DNA of 64,000 nucleotides from Isoetes taiwanensis (GCA_021234155.1 JAJEKV010000413.1:62001-126000); one strand, 5' to 3'; positions 12,726-23,522 are shown, counted from the first letter of the stretch. Made by a program: numbers and translations. Notes: generated by a model not told the origin, from the letters alone.

Positions 12726-13800
12726 GTGATTCATTCATCTTCGGGATACGTAGTAGTGATCCCCTCGATATCTTATAGCTCATTCGCTCAGGAAGCCAAA
12801 TCAGATGGATCATTACACGAATTGACGCAGGGCAACGAATCTCAGCGCCCAAAGCTTTTCTTCGCAGGTAGGGATCAAGAAGAAGATGCCTGTCTAGGCA
12901 ACCAACAAGATCAGAGTGGCTCATTGAGCACTTGATCTTTTTTCGATGTGGTGAAATCTGATGATGGCTTAAAAATCCATGGGAGAAGAGTGAACTTTAG
13001 CCCCGAAGTGAGAAGCTTTTATAGTGAAGTAGAATGATTGAGGTGAATTATTGGGCTTGACTTCGGCGCCATTATTGCTCGTGTATTAGACCGTTGTATA
13101 AATACAAGTATAATACATCTTTCGTATGGATATATGTATGCGTATTCAATATGTGTGTATGTTTCAAAACATGTTTGTTTGATTTAATTTAGCTATGATT
13201 GAATTCAATGACAACTTGCGTAATAAGTGGAGGTGGATAGCACATCGCTACAATATACTTTCGCTAAGGTACGGATATTACATCCTTAATCGTAATGCTA
13301 TTACATCCTTACTTAGTTATTAGGTACCCATGTCATTATTATTATTATTAAAAAGTGCATTCACTCGCCATCAACATCAAAGCTCGTGGATGCCATTCAG
13401 CTCATAGATCTCCCCGATCGGGGAAGCCAAGAATATGGACTTTAACGCGAAAGTGAGCTTCCCCGCAAGCACCAGCAGTGTCCATCAGCTTTAGATAAGA
13501 GCCATGGATCAAGCTTAACGCTATTTCTAGCGATTCGCCAGATCGTTGTAGCTCAAGTAACACTTGAAAGAGCGGATGTGCTCTGGACGAGGCGCCATGG
13601 AAGCCATGGAAGATGAATGGCCTCTACCCCCTCGTGAAGCCGTTTTTATAGTGAGGTAAAATTATTGATGTGAATTATTGGCGTACAATGTAGGGCCATT
13701 ATTGAGCTTATACGAGTGTCATGTACACGTACAAGTATAACACAAAATTTGTATGTATATGTGTATGTTAATTACCTCATGTTTGTTGGGCTCGAGTACT
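12726..13800. repeat. Diverged tandem duplication, unit about 640 bp
   Basis: The stretch at about 12740-13190 is matched in order by about 13380-13800. Shared markers are AGCTCATxxxxTC with GGAAGCCAA, then TTTTATAGTGA, GTGAATTATTGG, the CCATTATTG block, ACAAGTATAACAC and TATGTATATGTGTATG. The copies are well diverged. A short ATT microsatellite (13333-13350) lies between them. Its nature is unknown; old LTRs are possible. Confidence 0.5.
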
Positions 13801-13879
13801 AGGTGAAAGTATTCGTGCTTGAGCAAATAATGTGTGCTCAAAATTCTCAAAATTGCGTTATTTTATCCAATTAATGAAA

Positions 13880-14142
13880 TCATGCTTGTAAGCAGAAATA
13901 TTCTAGTGCACTTGTTTATTGTTTGGCATCTTTTTACTTGGCCATTACCGAACAAAGGTCTAGCATGTTGTAAGAAAAGGTGATCCTTTCAAGGATTTTA
14001 TACTCCAATAGAAAGTCCTATTGTCTGCAATCTCAGAGGCAGAAATCCTTAGGCAATAAAGTGAAGATCTGAAATCTAGAATAGCCTTTGCTATGGTTTT
14101 CTTTGAGCATTTGTTATCATCAATAAATTTTTTTGGGCACAA
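13880..14142 (-). pseudogene. Inverted fragment of the same GHTHxDID transposase family
   Basis: The minus-strand frame contains AKAILDFRSSLYC followed by NRTFYWSIKSL. These match AEAILDFRSSLCC and MRTFYWNMKSS of the plus-strand copy at 10.2-10.35 kb. The match continues past the frame end as SYNMLDLCS and NNKQV, until about 13880. Two copies of one family thus lie in opposite orientation within 4 kb. Only the region around the DFRSSL block is left here. Confidence 0.6.
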
Positions 14143-14249
14143 ATTAACTAATTATATTTAATTTTAGAATTTTAACATCCGTATTTGCCAATGGCAAAGA
14201 TTTCCAAGAGCTCGAGGACAAGTTTCCACATTTGACAGGTACAAACTAT

Positions 14250-14600
14250 CACAAGGCCCCCAAAAATGAACTACTATGATTAACTAATATCGAATCATCT
14301 AAAAACCATGATATATATGGTCTTTTATGCATGAATTTATTTGATAGAAGAAAACCACATGCCATAGTGGTTTGTCAGAACCAATAGTGGTATGTGATGT
14401 GATTATCAATGGCAGTTTTCAATGCTATAGTGGTTTGTTCAAGAGTCATGGTTCCTGAGATAGTTTTGGGCATATAATAGTGGTTTTTTAAAATCTAGTA
14501 ATGCCATGTTAATACTATCCTAAATCATGACATGGTTTGGAGGCTACTATTATTATGGTACGATTTTTGTTTGGCATGACAATTGTTAAGACATTTGATC
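14250..14600. repeat. CACTA-like left end: terminal inverted repeat plus subterminal repeats
   Basis: The terminal repeat covers 14250-14265. It is followed by repeated short motifs of the AACCATGAT / ATAGTGGTTT type in both orientations, for example near 14312, 14363, 14384, 14431, 14447 and 14478. Such clusters are normally transposase binding sites. Confidence 0.65.
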
Positions 14601-15374
14601 TAAGACAGGGCTGTAGTGGAATGAATAATAGAAACATTATCTCCATACTACTTCAAGGCCATTGCACCTTCTATCAATCCCATTTTTACTGTCCAATCAA
14701 ATGATTTCAACCTTGACAATTATCTTTATGGGGTAAGTTACCATTTATATTAATAATACTGCTGCTTCTTCCATCTCAATTCAATCCAATTATCCTCTCA
14801 AAGCCCATTTCACCAAATGATGCGACGTAGACATTCTCATTCAGTAAGATTCATCATAATAATATATAAATTGGTTTAATATTGAAGTACTAAAAAGGAC
14901 GACGGATATATTCAGCATTAAATCATGAAAACAAGTACATGAGACTGAGGTACATGCTTAAAACCCCCCCAAAAACTTATCCCTCTATGTAGAGCTACTT
15001 GTTGGCCTCAGAGTTTCTATAACCCGAATAAGTCTCATATTCTAAACCACCAATATAAACTGCCAGAGATCATTTTTTGTCGAGCTGCATTCTTAAGAGA
15101 GACAATGATTCAAACATCAGCCTGATTGATGATACTCTTAGGTTGTTGTGGGGAACCAGCAGTGTTAAAAACAAAAGGCACAATTGCACAATACATCTCA
15201 ACATTTGATAAATTGAAAATGGGATGAATCACATGTGGTGTTGATCGACATACAATCATGTCAGGAATTGAAGGCTCAACAACCTCTACCCCACGCCGCG
15301 TAAAAGCAGATGAATTAACATGAAGAACAAGTGGCATGGTATCAAGGGAAAAAAATGGCGGAAGGACAGAAGGA
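14600..15374. other. CACTA interior, no gene recognised
   Basis: AT-rich. The minus-strand frame 15337-15110 has no recognisable motif. Confidence 0.5.
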
Positions 15375-15395
15375 GAAATGAAATGAAATGAAATG
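15375..15395 (-). repeat. LINE 3' tail, (ATTTC)n
   Basis: Four GAAAT units on the plus strand, immediately after the last conserved LINE sequence. Confidence 0.8.
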
Positions 15396-15427
15396 TTGTA
15401 TTTTAGTACGTCTGCAGACCACCAGGT

Positions 15428-15900
15428 CTATGAGACGTTCAAATATGTACACTCAACATTATAGAACATGTCTTCTAATGCATCCTCTGACATAAATGCA
15501 TTAGACTCCCCCCATCCCTCATCAATTATAACATTAATTTCTTTAGCACGTAATAACTGTTCTCTCTGCGCTAATACCTCTTTCAAATACTTCCCAACTT
15601 GTTTCCCAGGTAAGTCAAAAAATTCCAGCAATGAGTTTGGACGAATGTCATGCTTATGGCGAGCCCCATTGTATGACGGACATCTTATGATCACATGTGC
15701 TTCATCTTCAACTTCCTGCATATCACATACCTTGCACAACCTCAACTCATGCGGAATATCACTCCAACGCCCTACCTCAACCCCCAACCTGTGTGAGCTA
15801 AGTAAGCATCCTCGCTTATCATGTGTCTGGTTCTTAAAGATACACCTTCTTTAAGATACTTGGCCTCTTGAAGCGTGGGATTCATATATTTTCAGAGAAT
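15428..15900 (-). pseudogene. LINE C-terminal domain with cysteine-histidine motif
   Basis: The minus-strand frame 15787-15428 encodes LCKVCDMQEVEDEAHVIIRC, a C-x2-C...H...C motif typical of the C-terminus of many LINE ORF2 proteins and thought to bind nucleic acid. It continues the reverse transcriptase protein downstream of position 16022, after a stretch with stops and a frame change (16021-15790). An acidic C-terminal tail follows. It is part of the same dead LINE. Confidence 0.7.
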
Positions 15901-16021
15901 TCTTTTTTGCTTCCTCGAACCCTCAGGTTTCTTCTAATGAGATCTTTGGTGTACCCATCCCCAAATGTTCGATCTATTCTCCTGCAGCAATGAATATCTA
16001 AACTCCATTTCCTCGCCCATT

Positions 16022-17782
16022 CTACAATGTCCGATACCAACCCCTATCTCTTGTCTCCTCCAATGCACGCCTTGGTAAGCTTTCTTCTGCCATATCAAAT
16101 TGTACCTTACAGAGATATGTGAGCATCCTACATAAAGCTTCAGCCTCCATAGGCATCATACCACATTCCACAAGCAGCATGTCATATGGGGTTTGAGCCT
16201 TAGTTCCCAGTTCAGTTCTCAAGAATTTTTTTTGCACCTTCTCAATTTTTTTCCAAGAATCTGCAGATAAACCTGGACCCCATACCTCACATCCATATAG
16301 TAGAACTGGTTGTACCAAGACACGAAACAAAGTCCGTTTCAAATTGAAATCCCATATTTCTGCTTTCCCACTTCTACGCTGCATGCTGTATAGTGCTTTG
16401 AGCCCCCCATTTACTCTATGTTCAACAGCAAGATTCCAACTAGGCCCTTTGTCTACATGTATCCCCAAATATTTATATGAGGTTACAATCTCCACAGGCT
16501 CCTCCTTAAAGTAAAATTTAAGATGCTCTACTTTATTAGCTCCAAAAACCATCACCTTAGTCTTTGTCATATTCACCCGCATACCCTTCTGATCGCAAAA
16601 GTAGGCCAAAGCATCTAAATGCTTCTGCATGCCTGCAATAGAGCGTGATAAAAGAACCACATCATCAGCATAAAGGAGCAATAAAACCACATAGCCAGAT
16701 AAAGGGGTTCCATCCCCACCATATTCTGCCATCCAAGCTTCTAGTTGGTCTATAAACAAACCAAACAGAGTGGGCGACAAAGGACACCCTTGCTTAACTC
16801 CGATATTGCTCTCCACTACTTCTGTGCACTCCTGTACATAGGGGAAAGATAATTGGACTAAAACCTTCTCATAGAGTATTTTTACTGCTTGTCTAAGTTC
16901 AATTGGCACCTCTAGGGTTTCCATTCTCTCCCATAGATAATGGCGAGATACTGTGTCAAATGCCTTAGCAAAATCAACAAAACAAGCATAAAGCGGTTTT
17001 TTCTTCCCTTTGACACAATCAACCATAGCACGCAAGGCAACTAAATGATCCACTGTGGATTTCTTAGGCCTAAAGCCTGCTTGCCCAATGGCCCTGATAT
17101 TATGCTCCTCCGACCAAGCACTCAATTTGCAGTTCAGCATAGTAGCAAATAGCTTAGCATATAAGCTACTGACCAAAATCATTCTATAGTTCCTCGGATC
17201 GCTTTCATCTCCAGACTTATGAAGTGGAACCACTCTGTTCAATTGCCAAGTGCGCGGAAATCCCTTATGCAATACAGTATTAAGCAGAGATAACAAAGCT
17301 GTATGGACCGACTTACCTGCCCATTTGAACATCTCCGCCACCAGACCTATTGCATCAGCAGCTTTCCCATTTGCAAGGTTACTTAAACCTTCTCCCAAGT
17401 TCTCCAAAGTGAAGCACAGTCGATCATCCTGCAAATATTCAACATCGCTGGTTTCATTAACACCTGGCATATGGTAAAGTTCATGTACTTGGCAGAGTAG
17501 GGCTGCTGGGTCCAAATGAATATCCTGTTGCATTCTAGTTTTCAACTTATTCCAAAACTGCTTGGGTTTTACGATAAGGTCTGCAACCAAGTCTTTCTGT
17601 CTCTGGAAGTCATGGCTTTTCTTTTTTGACTTGGTTAATGTCACATACTCTTTTTTAAGTCTCTGTCTATCTGCCCCTTTTGCTTTTTTATATTCCATTC
17701 GCTTCGCTTTACATGATGCATCAAACCAGCCATTACATGGCAATCCTTTCAATTTTCTCAAGGTGGAGACAAAAGCGATCAA
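16022..17782 (-). CDS. LINE reverse transcriptase domain, 586-codon open part of ORF2
   Basis: The longest real coding stretch of the window. It copies LINE RNA into DNA at the insertion site. Visible motifs in order: a finger region with DPRNYRMILVSSLYAKL near residues 196-212, QAGFRPKKSTVDHL, motif A CFVDFAKAFDTV, motif B GVKQGCPLSPTLFGLFIDQL, the catalytic YADDVVLLS, and YLGIHVD of motif E, followed by a thumb region and VLLYGCEVWGP. The YADD aspartates are present. The upstream endonuclease lies in another frame, joined by a frameshift near 17750-17780, so the first methionine here is not a true start. Transposon-encoded; the enzyme core looks well preserved, but the element as a whole is broken. 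Confidence 0.9.
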   Translation of the reverse strand: MIAFVSTLRKLKGLPCNGWFDASCKAKRMEYKKAKGADRQRLKKEYVTLTKSKKKSHDFQRQKDLVADLIVKPKQFWNKLKTRMQQDIHLDPAALLCQVHELYHMPGVNETSDVEYLQDDRLCFTLENLGEGLSNLANGKAADAIGLVAEMFKWAGKSVHTALLSLLNTVLHKGFPRTWQLNRVVPLHKSGDESDPRNYRMILVSSLYAKLFATMLNCKLSAWSEEHNIRAIGQAGFRPKKSTVDHLVALRAMVDCVKGKKKPLYACFVDFAKAFDTVSRHYLWERMETLEVPIELRQAVKILYEKVLVQLSFPYVQECTEVVESNIGVKQGCPLSPTLFGLFIDQLEAWMAEYGGDGTPLSGYVVLLLLYADDVVLLSRSIAGMQKHLDALAYFCDQKGMRVNMTKTKVMVFGANKVEHLKFYFKEEPVEIVTSYKYLGIHVDKGPSWNLAVEHRVNGGLKALYSMQRRSGKAEIWDFNLKRTLFRVLVQPVLLYGCEVWGPGLSADSWKKIEKVQKKFLRTELGTKAQTPYDMLLVECGMMPMEAEALCRMLTYLCKVQFDMAEESLPRRALEETRDRGWYRTL

Positions 17783-18780
17783 AGCAAAGATCCAATACCA
17801 AGTTTGCTAATTCTTTACTCAAATTTTCAGCATCACTAGGCCAAGTTTTCTCAAAAGCCTTTGCTTCACATTTATTCATGTACTTCTCTGCCTTGCGAAA
17901 GTCCATATGCATCCTTGACTTCATGGTGTTAGATTCCTGACTTGGCTTATATTTACGTGTATGTAACACAACCGTTATCGGGCGTGATCGGGAAATTTTC
18001 TCCATCTCTTCCCCTACATACATATGTAGCATCTGGTCTACAAATTGCGGTTTAGCGAGAACAAGATCCACAACACTAGCATTTCTACATGTACATCTAC
18101 CTGTGTCAGGAAACATCTGTGTACCATTATATATCACTAAATCCAGGCCACTACACATATTGAGTACGTGATTACCTTGAGGTGTAGGCCACCTTATTCT
18201 ATAGTGCATAACCCTATTCCAACCATTTTGGCTCAGCTCCGTGTCATCAAGCATTTCAACCCATATAGGGTCTCCCTCCATACTAGCTATAGCTGCTGCT
18301 TGTTAGCGATTAAGCCCATTAAAATCCCCAATAAAAAAGAACATCACCTGCCGACATCAAGGAAAGCGATCCCGCTCCAGATTAAAAAGGGGTCGTCTCG
18401 TCTAGATGCTCTCAGATTATAAATCGGGATTCTCTCGGCGGAAAGTAACAACCTGCTACAAAAATCTTTCCTCTCTGGCCAAGCATTTCAATCCAAATAT
18501 GCTGCAGTGATCCCATTCCTGTCATTAGTTTTATCAAATGTCTCATATTTGTCCTAACATAACATGCTATTCCACCGTGACCTTTTAAACGCCATCCTTT
18601 ATTATACCAGACAGAATGTAACAAAATAAAACCATGAATGTCAGGTAAGCTTTTCTCCTCGTTCTCACAAGTTTCTAGAAAAAATAAAACATCTACATTT
18701 TCAAATAATTCACCCATTACATCTACCTTATACTGGCTAAGACTATTAATGTTCCAGCATGTTATTCTGGTGGTCTCAAA
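17733..18780 (-). pseudogene. LINE apurinic-type endonuclease domain, broken
   Basis: On the minus strand the endonuclease starts with ITCWNINSLSQYKVDV (near 18765-18718) and VDVLFFLETCE, the usual N-terminal N and E motifs. Frame 18717-18412 continues to VAGCYFPPRES. After one frameshift near 18330 comes GDFNG (about 18325), then an in-frame TAA, and frame 18281-17733 ends with VVDLVLA and SRPITVVL, the usual C-terminal region. One frameshift and one stop inside the domain, and another frameshift before the reverse transcriptase, make it non-functional. This enzyme nicks the target DNA in living copies. Confidence 0.8.
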
Positions 18781-18786
18781 TACCTA

Positions 18787-19066
18787 TGCATCATCTTGGT
18801 CTTCCACGACAACTTTGCCGCGCCTCCAGAATGCTTTTTTCCCCATTTTTCTTGCGTCCTTGAGTACCTGTAATTGATTTTTGTGTTCTTGTAGCTGGGT
18901 TTTTGTAAGGTCGTCATTGATCCAAATTTTCTTCCCTTTGAGCATGGATTTCTTTTTCAATACATTAAGTTTATCTTCTCGCGAGCGAAACTTAACAACA
19001 ATGTGTCTGTCCCTGCCATTTTGTTTACCAATGCGAAATGCATCTGTAATGAGAAAGACATAGATA
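18787..19066 (-). pseudogene. LINE ORF1 C-terminal part (Transposase_22-like)
   Basis: Minus-strand sequence from 19066 to 18787 encodes DAFRIGKQNGRDRHIVVKFR, then LKKKSMLKGKKIWINDDLT and KDARKMGKKAFWRRGKVVV. This matches the RNA-binding C-terminal region of L1-type ORF1 proteins: R-x-G pattern, basic strand, INxDLT, and a terminal W-R-x-G-K. The N-terminal part is missing because the copy is truncated. The frame ends at a TAG at 18786-18784, and the endonuclease follows in the same frame without a gap. Confidence 0.7.
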
Positions 19067-19229
19067 TATCATGAGAGAAGGCAAGGGGCCTCATCGCATG
19101 GAGGACGAACAACTGAAGCCAACATAGTTGAAGCATGTATCACTATAGAAGGATCAAGAGTAGGAATGGCAAACAAAGGAATAGAATAGAATAGAATACT
19201 AGAAGTAAAACTACAAGAGGCTGAGAGGA

Positions 19230-19990
19230 CTAAGAAGATTTCAATGTTGAAGAGAGAGTCTTAAAACCAAGCGCTTGAGAGGAGGTTGGTTTTGAAGGAA
19301 AGAGATGACACTGTGGGAACATTGATATAAGTTCTTTGCCATTATGTAGATTCTTTGGCATCAAATAAAGACATCGACAACTTTTTATACCACATGCCAC
19401 TTTTAAGAACCACACAGTCAGGTATTGGATGCCCAATTGGAAGTGAGACAGAGATACCTGGACTATAAATATGCATACCTATGCCATTAGCAATGGCGAC
19501 TAGGAAATCATGGACTAATACATCAATAGGTAGATCAAAAAGCGAAAACCAACAAGGCATTAAACATGCACAGACCACAGATGGTGAGAAACGAGGAGTA
19601 TAATATTGTTATAGAATGTAAGCTGCACCCATATGCTCCATACCTCTAGAGACCAACTGTTCCACATCATTTGCATTATCAAACATAAGCAGGAAGAAAC
19701 CTTTGCCCAACTTTTTCAAGGATTGATATGCAGGCAGACCGAGGCGAGAGATATGTCGATGGAGCCAATGTGTGGACATGTTAAAGTCTAGAAAACCATC
19801 CGTATAATAAACAATAGAATGAGATGCCAAATTTTTTGTATATCTAACATGAACACCATGGTTGAGTTCTACAGAAGGAACCCCTGATATTGCTACAAAA
19901 GATGTATAGTTTGAAGAATAAAATACATCATCTAGGAGCAACTGCAAATCAACTCTTGACTGCCTAGCTTTAAGGACCTCTAAAATAGAC
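19230..19990 (-). pseudogene. DUF4283-like fragment (plant LINE ORF1 type)
   Basis: Two minus-strand frames (19947-19609 and 19578-19342) are in the same phase, separated by one stop. They contain KLGKGFFLLMFDNANDVEQL, then CWFSLFDLPIDVLVHDFLVA and IANGIGMHIYSPGIS. This fits the DUF4283 pattern found in ORF1 of plant L1-type LINEs and in captured fragments. It lies upstream of the truncated LINE in the same orientation but is of another ORF1 type, so it is probably an older insertion into which the LINE jumped. Confidence 0.5.
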
Positions 19991-19994
19991 TAAG

Positions 19995-21550
19995 CTCTTC
20001 TCTACTACCTGAGGTGAATTAGGTTTTTATAAATCTGAAAGCATTTATATACAAGTTGTTTGAATTGGAGGTCTTGACTAACTTGCAAATATACCCCAAT
20101 TATTGGATAGTCCCATGTGGCAAGTCTCGAGGTTTTAAGCGCTTTAAAGATTACCCTAGTATATTGGAAGTAGGTTGTCGGGCAAATTTCCCATATCCCC
20201 TCAACATGGAATGGGGGGGGGAGGGGGGGATGGGCAAACACAAAATTCAAGCACAAGCCAGACAAATGAGAAGAACAAAGAACTTCAAATGATGCACCAA
20301 ATCAATTTTTTATATGATAAAACAACGGAGCACAAAAGCTTTGGGCATATTTGGATATGGGGGAGGCTTTCATCCTCCTCCTTGAGCTTTTTCACTAAGC
20401 CCACATAAAATGCATTTGCCACAAGCTAGAGAGAGATATATATATTTTGACTTTTCATAATATTAATACATATAAAGTCTAATCTAGTTCATCTAAAGAA
20501 AATAGCACCTTAGAATCTCAACCCTCCATTGCACCACTTCCATCTCCACCACTTAAACTTGACCCTCCATTTGCACCACTTAATCTTGGCCTTTAAATGT
20601 TCTCCGCCTCTCCATCTCAATCATCAACTAGAATTTATTATTTTTTCTTGTTTCTTTACTTTTGTCCTTCCTCTGCAGTTTTAACCATTTTCCGTAGTCT
20701 TTACAATATTGGGTGTCAACGCCAACATAGGTTATAAGAGCCTAGATTTTATAAGAGCCTAGGTTATTTGAGTGTTTTCTTTTCTTATATTTATTAATAT
20801 GGAAGTATTTGTGGACAAAGGCTATAGGAGATAAGTTTGACAATGTATAATAGATTGAAAATTCCAAGGTAAATATAGTGGGTTCTCTTGATGATCATGT
20901 TCATGGTTGTTAGTCTCCTCCATATAGAATGAAGGTCCTACTTGAAGTTAGCGTATTATTTGTTCAAGCTATGTAATATTAGTAATAAAGCCCTCCTTTT
21001 GTTACATTTGTCCAATGCCAAATTAGTCAATGTTCATCTTGCATAGAGAATGATGCCTACTTGAATGTCGTATTTGATTTGCAATATTAGTTATCTTTTG
21101 ATTTCTCAAACACAAGTTTAGCCCATGAATGCTTCATAGTTTACTCCAAAGGTCCAATTGCCAAAAGGGTTTGCCTCTCTATTAGCATGATTGCAAACCC
21201 AACTATTCTTCATGCCTTGGCCTTGGGAAAGTGGTTCTTTATAATGTCTAAAAATGGCACATTAGTGTCGTTGCTATAATAGTGTATTTTAAGACTTTTG
21301 TGCCTTTATTTGGCATGGTATTGATGCCTCTTGGGTATAAGTCTTTTTTTGTTGGAGGGAAGCGATGCATAGTATTTCTAATTTTAAATTGGGGCGGGAA
21401 GGTACTTATTCATTTCGTGGAGGTTGAATGAAGTGGAGCACCATCATTAACGGAGGTGCCAACATTTAAAGCTAGATGGGCCCATCGTCAATTTTTTAAA
21501 TTCATATGTTCCGCCTTTCCGCCTTATTTGTTATTTGGCAATTTTCTCTT
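19995..21550. other. CACTA interior, no gene recognised
   Basis: AT-rich. A G-run-rich spot (20208-20231) is the only outstanding composition feature. Confidence 0.5.
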
Positions 21551-21555
21551 TAGGT

Positions 21556-21660
21556 ATTTGTGTGGCCTTCCGGCCATTTTCTTCTTTGGTTTTGTGTGGC
21601 TTTCCGGCCTTGAGTCATTCTATAGCTTTGGTTTTGTGTGGCTTCCGGCCTTGATTTCCC
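21556..21660. repeat. Tandem repeat, about 48 bp, three partial copies
   Basis: TTTGTGTGGCxTTCCGGCC occurs at about 21556, 21592 and 21633, with TTCTTTGGTTTTG or TAGCTTTGGTTTTG between copies. Confidence 0.7.
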
Positions 21661-22001
21661 AAGGCTTGGTGTGGTTCCATTGTTTTTTTTTGTTGCATTA
21701 TCTCTTTTGATGGTTTGTTTTTTGAACAGATTCAAGTGATTCGGCCTGTGGGCTATAGCTGGAAGGCTTTCCTGGACGTTTGCCATGATTCTTGAGTTTC
21801 TTACATGCTTCTAGGACTTTCACTCTGGCCTTGGACGCTTCATTCCGGTTTGGTTTTAGGTATCAGTTCCTTAGTTTTTTTATCTTCAATGTTTTAGTTT
21901 TAGATGTTATATCAATGCGGTGTCTAGAATCGAAGGATTTAACCTCAACGATCTATGGACTTTTGCAGAATATTTTTGATTTGATCATAGGTATCCCTTG
22001 T

Positions 22002-22106
22002 GAGGCATTTAGTGCAAGACTGATGTCATCTAGTATTGTTTTTTCAAATATTCGGGCATTTAGTGCAAGAATGATGTCATCCAGTATTGTTTTTTCAAAT
22101 ATTCGG
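22002..22106. repeat. Tandem duplication, 52 bp, two near-identical copies
   Basis: GCATTTAGTGCAAGA then TGATGTCATC and AGTATTGTTTTTTCAAATAT occurs twice back to back, with only a few substitutions. Confidence 0.85.
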
Positions 22107-22559
22107 AGCTCTTATGCTCTACTGCACCTTGACCTTGATTCTGGAATCACTTCTGTGCATGATTTATTTTCGATTTATGTCTAAAAAAATTATCCTCTAA
22201 TATGCCATTTTTATGTTTTTTTCATAGGGGATTTGCTTGCCATGGCATGATTTATGTTCTTGCCAAATTAATAAGTACGTGATCTATTAACAATGATGCT
22301 TCAAAGGATGACTATTTGTTTTCTATGGAGTAATTGCACCTTTTTTTCTGCAGGTTGCCTCTAGTTAAGCAAGATGCTAGCTATCAAGGGCGGATTTGTT
22401 TTCAAAAAATTGCAGCATTAAGTTCTGAAAATTAATCAGGTAATTATATGTCTGCTTGACCAATTTGCCTGATTGGTCTGCCTTTTGAGGCAGCCTGGAT
22501 TAGGAGATATGGAATAAAACATCCTAAAGTTCTTTCATGTAGAAATGAATCTTTTTTTT

Positions 22560-22612
22560 TGCTTTGTCATCCTAATGGAGCAAATGGAAATACCAGGGTT
22601 CAAATCCCTGGC
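22560..22612 (+). repeat. Isolated tRNA T-arm-like sequence (possible SINE relic)
   Basis: CCAGGGTTCAAATCCCTGG (22593-22611) forms a T-arm-like hairpin and matches the polymerase III B box GGTTCAAATCC. No convincing A box or tRNA fold was seen upstream, so it is not called a tRNA gene. Confidence 0.3.
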
Positions 22613-23269
22613 CCCTTGTCATGTCTGCTATATATTTAATTCCATGCTCATATATGGTTTGTTAAGCATCACAATAGTGCACATATATACTAATCATTGT
22701 TACTTTACGAACATATATGGGTTCATAAAATTTTGATGTTTTGATATAAAAACGCATATCAATTGCTTAATGGAATTTGTTAGAAATTATCAATAATTCT
22801 ATTCTCCAAAAACAAATGAAAGATTCGAAGGAATCTTTATTTGTTGTATAAAGCAATACCAATTAGAGCACAAAACCCATTAAAAATATGACAAAAACAC
22901 ATGTAAGGAGTTGATAAAAATCTTATAACAGTTGTTGGCCACTTATGTCTTTTAAATGGAAATGGTTTTTAAGTTGTGTATGTAGTATTATCTTCATTAA
23001 AGCAATACCAATTCCATGTCAAAAACATCATTGTATTTCTTATTACTAAATAGGTTAAAGATGTAAGCCTTCACTATCTTGATGAAAAAACCATTAGCAG
23101 TTAGCCTATAAGAGTTGGGATACTTTGTTGTGTAGAACAACAATGGTTCATATAAGAAGATGAAGACAACATCATTAGACAACCACTTTAAGTTGCCCAA
23201 ACAATTAACATAGAGATCATTACTAGTTTATGTCTTACATTACTAATTAGACCATGTACTTTAAACATG

Positions 23270-23519
23270 GAAATAAAGCACTACTAAAAAGCATGGTATT
23301 AAACCAAAGAGATTAACTTCCATTAAAACCATGATTAAAACCATGATGATGAACTATGATAATAAACTAGAAGAATAAACCATAAGTATGAACCACGTTA
23401 TGTAACTATTCATGGTTAATCAACATATTAACCCACAAACTTATACTACTTTTTTATAGCAGTTTAATGCAAAAATTGATGTAAAAAACTGATAACGATT
23501 AACTTTTGGGGGCCTTGTG
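23270..23519. repeat. CACTA-like right end: subterminal repeats plus terminal inverted repeat
   Basis: Repeated AAACCATGATT, AACTATGATAA, AAACCATAAGT, GAACCACG and TTCATGGTTAA motifs run from about 23290 to 23430, ahead of the terminal repeat at 23504-23519. They mirror the motifs of the left end. Confidence 0.65.
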
Positions 23520-23522
23520 TAT

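Larger units (their letters stand above)
15375..19066 (-). mobile_element. 5'-truncated LINE with microsatellite tail, nested in the CACTA-like element
   Basis: Read on the minus strand: the C-terminal part of an ORF1, an endonuclease, a reverse transcriptase, a C-terminal cysteine motif, and a tail of four ATTTC units at 15395-15375. ORF1 homology stops abruptly near 19066, where an in-frame stop lies at 19069-19071, so the copy looks 5'-truncated, as is usual for LINEs. A tail of short tandem repeats instead of poly(A) is known in some LINE clades. I could not define a confident target duplication; CCTTCT lies near both ends on the minus strand. The second LINE of the window (50.4-58.3 kb) is of a clearly different type. 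Confidence 0.85.
14247..23522. mobile_element. CACTA-like DNA transposon, 9.3 kb, apparently non-autonomous
   Basis: CACAAGGCCCCCAAAA at 14250-14265 is exactly mirrored by TTTTGGGGGCCTTGTG at 23504-23519. Both ends are flanked by TAT (14247-14249 and 23520-23522). A CACxA-type end with a 3-bp duplication is typical of the CACTA/EnSpm superfamily. Both subterminal regions carry many short repeats in both directions (see separate entries), another CACTA hallmark. I see no transposase frame inside, so it was probably mobilised in trans. The interior holds a LINE, a DUF4283-like fragment and several tandem duplications. A chance pairing of 16-bp ends is possible but unlikely given the matching flanks and subterminal repeats. 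Confidence 0.75.

Noticed and set aside
17250-17940. Plus-strand frames across the LINE region
   Set aside because: They are shadows of the minus-strand reverse transcriptase and endonuclease.
21456-22184. Plus-strand frames of 84 and 130 codons
   Set aside because: They coincide with tandem duplications in T-rich DNA; the repeats keep the frame open and no motif is present.
22560-22612. tRNA gene
   Set aside because: Only a T-arm/B-box-like hairpin is visible; acceptor, D and anticodon arms cannot be built.
14250-23519. CACTA transposase inside the element
   Set aside because: All long frames inside belong to the LINE, the DUF4283 fragment or tandem repeats; no transposase motif was seen.
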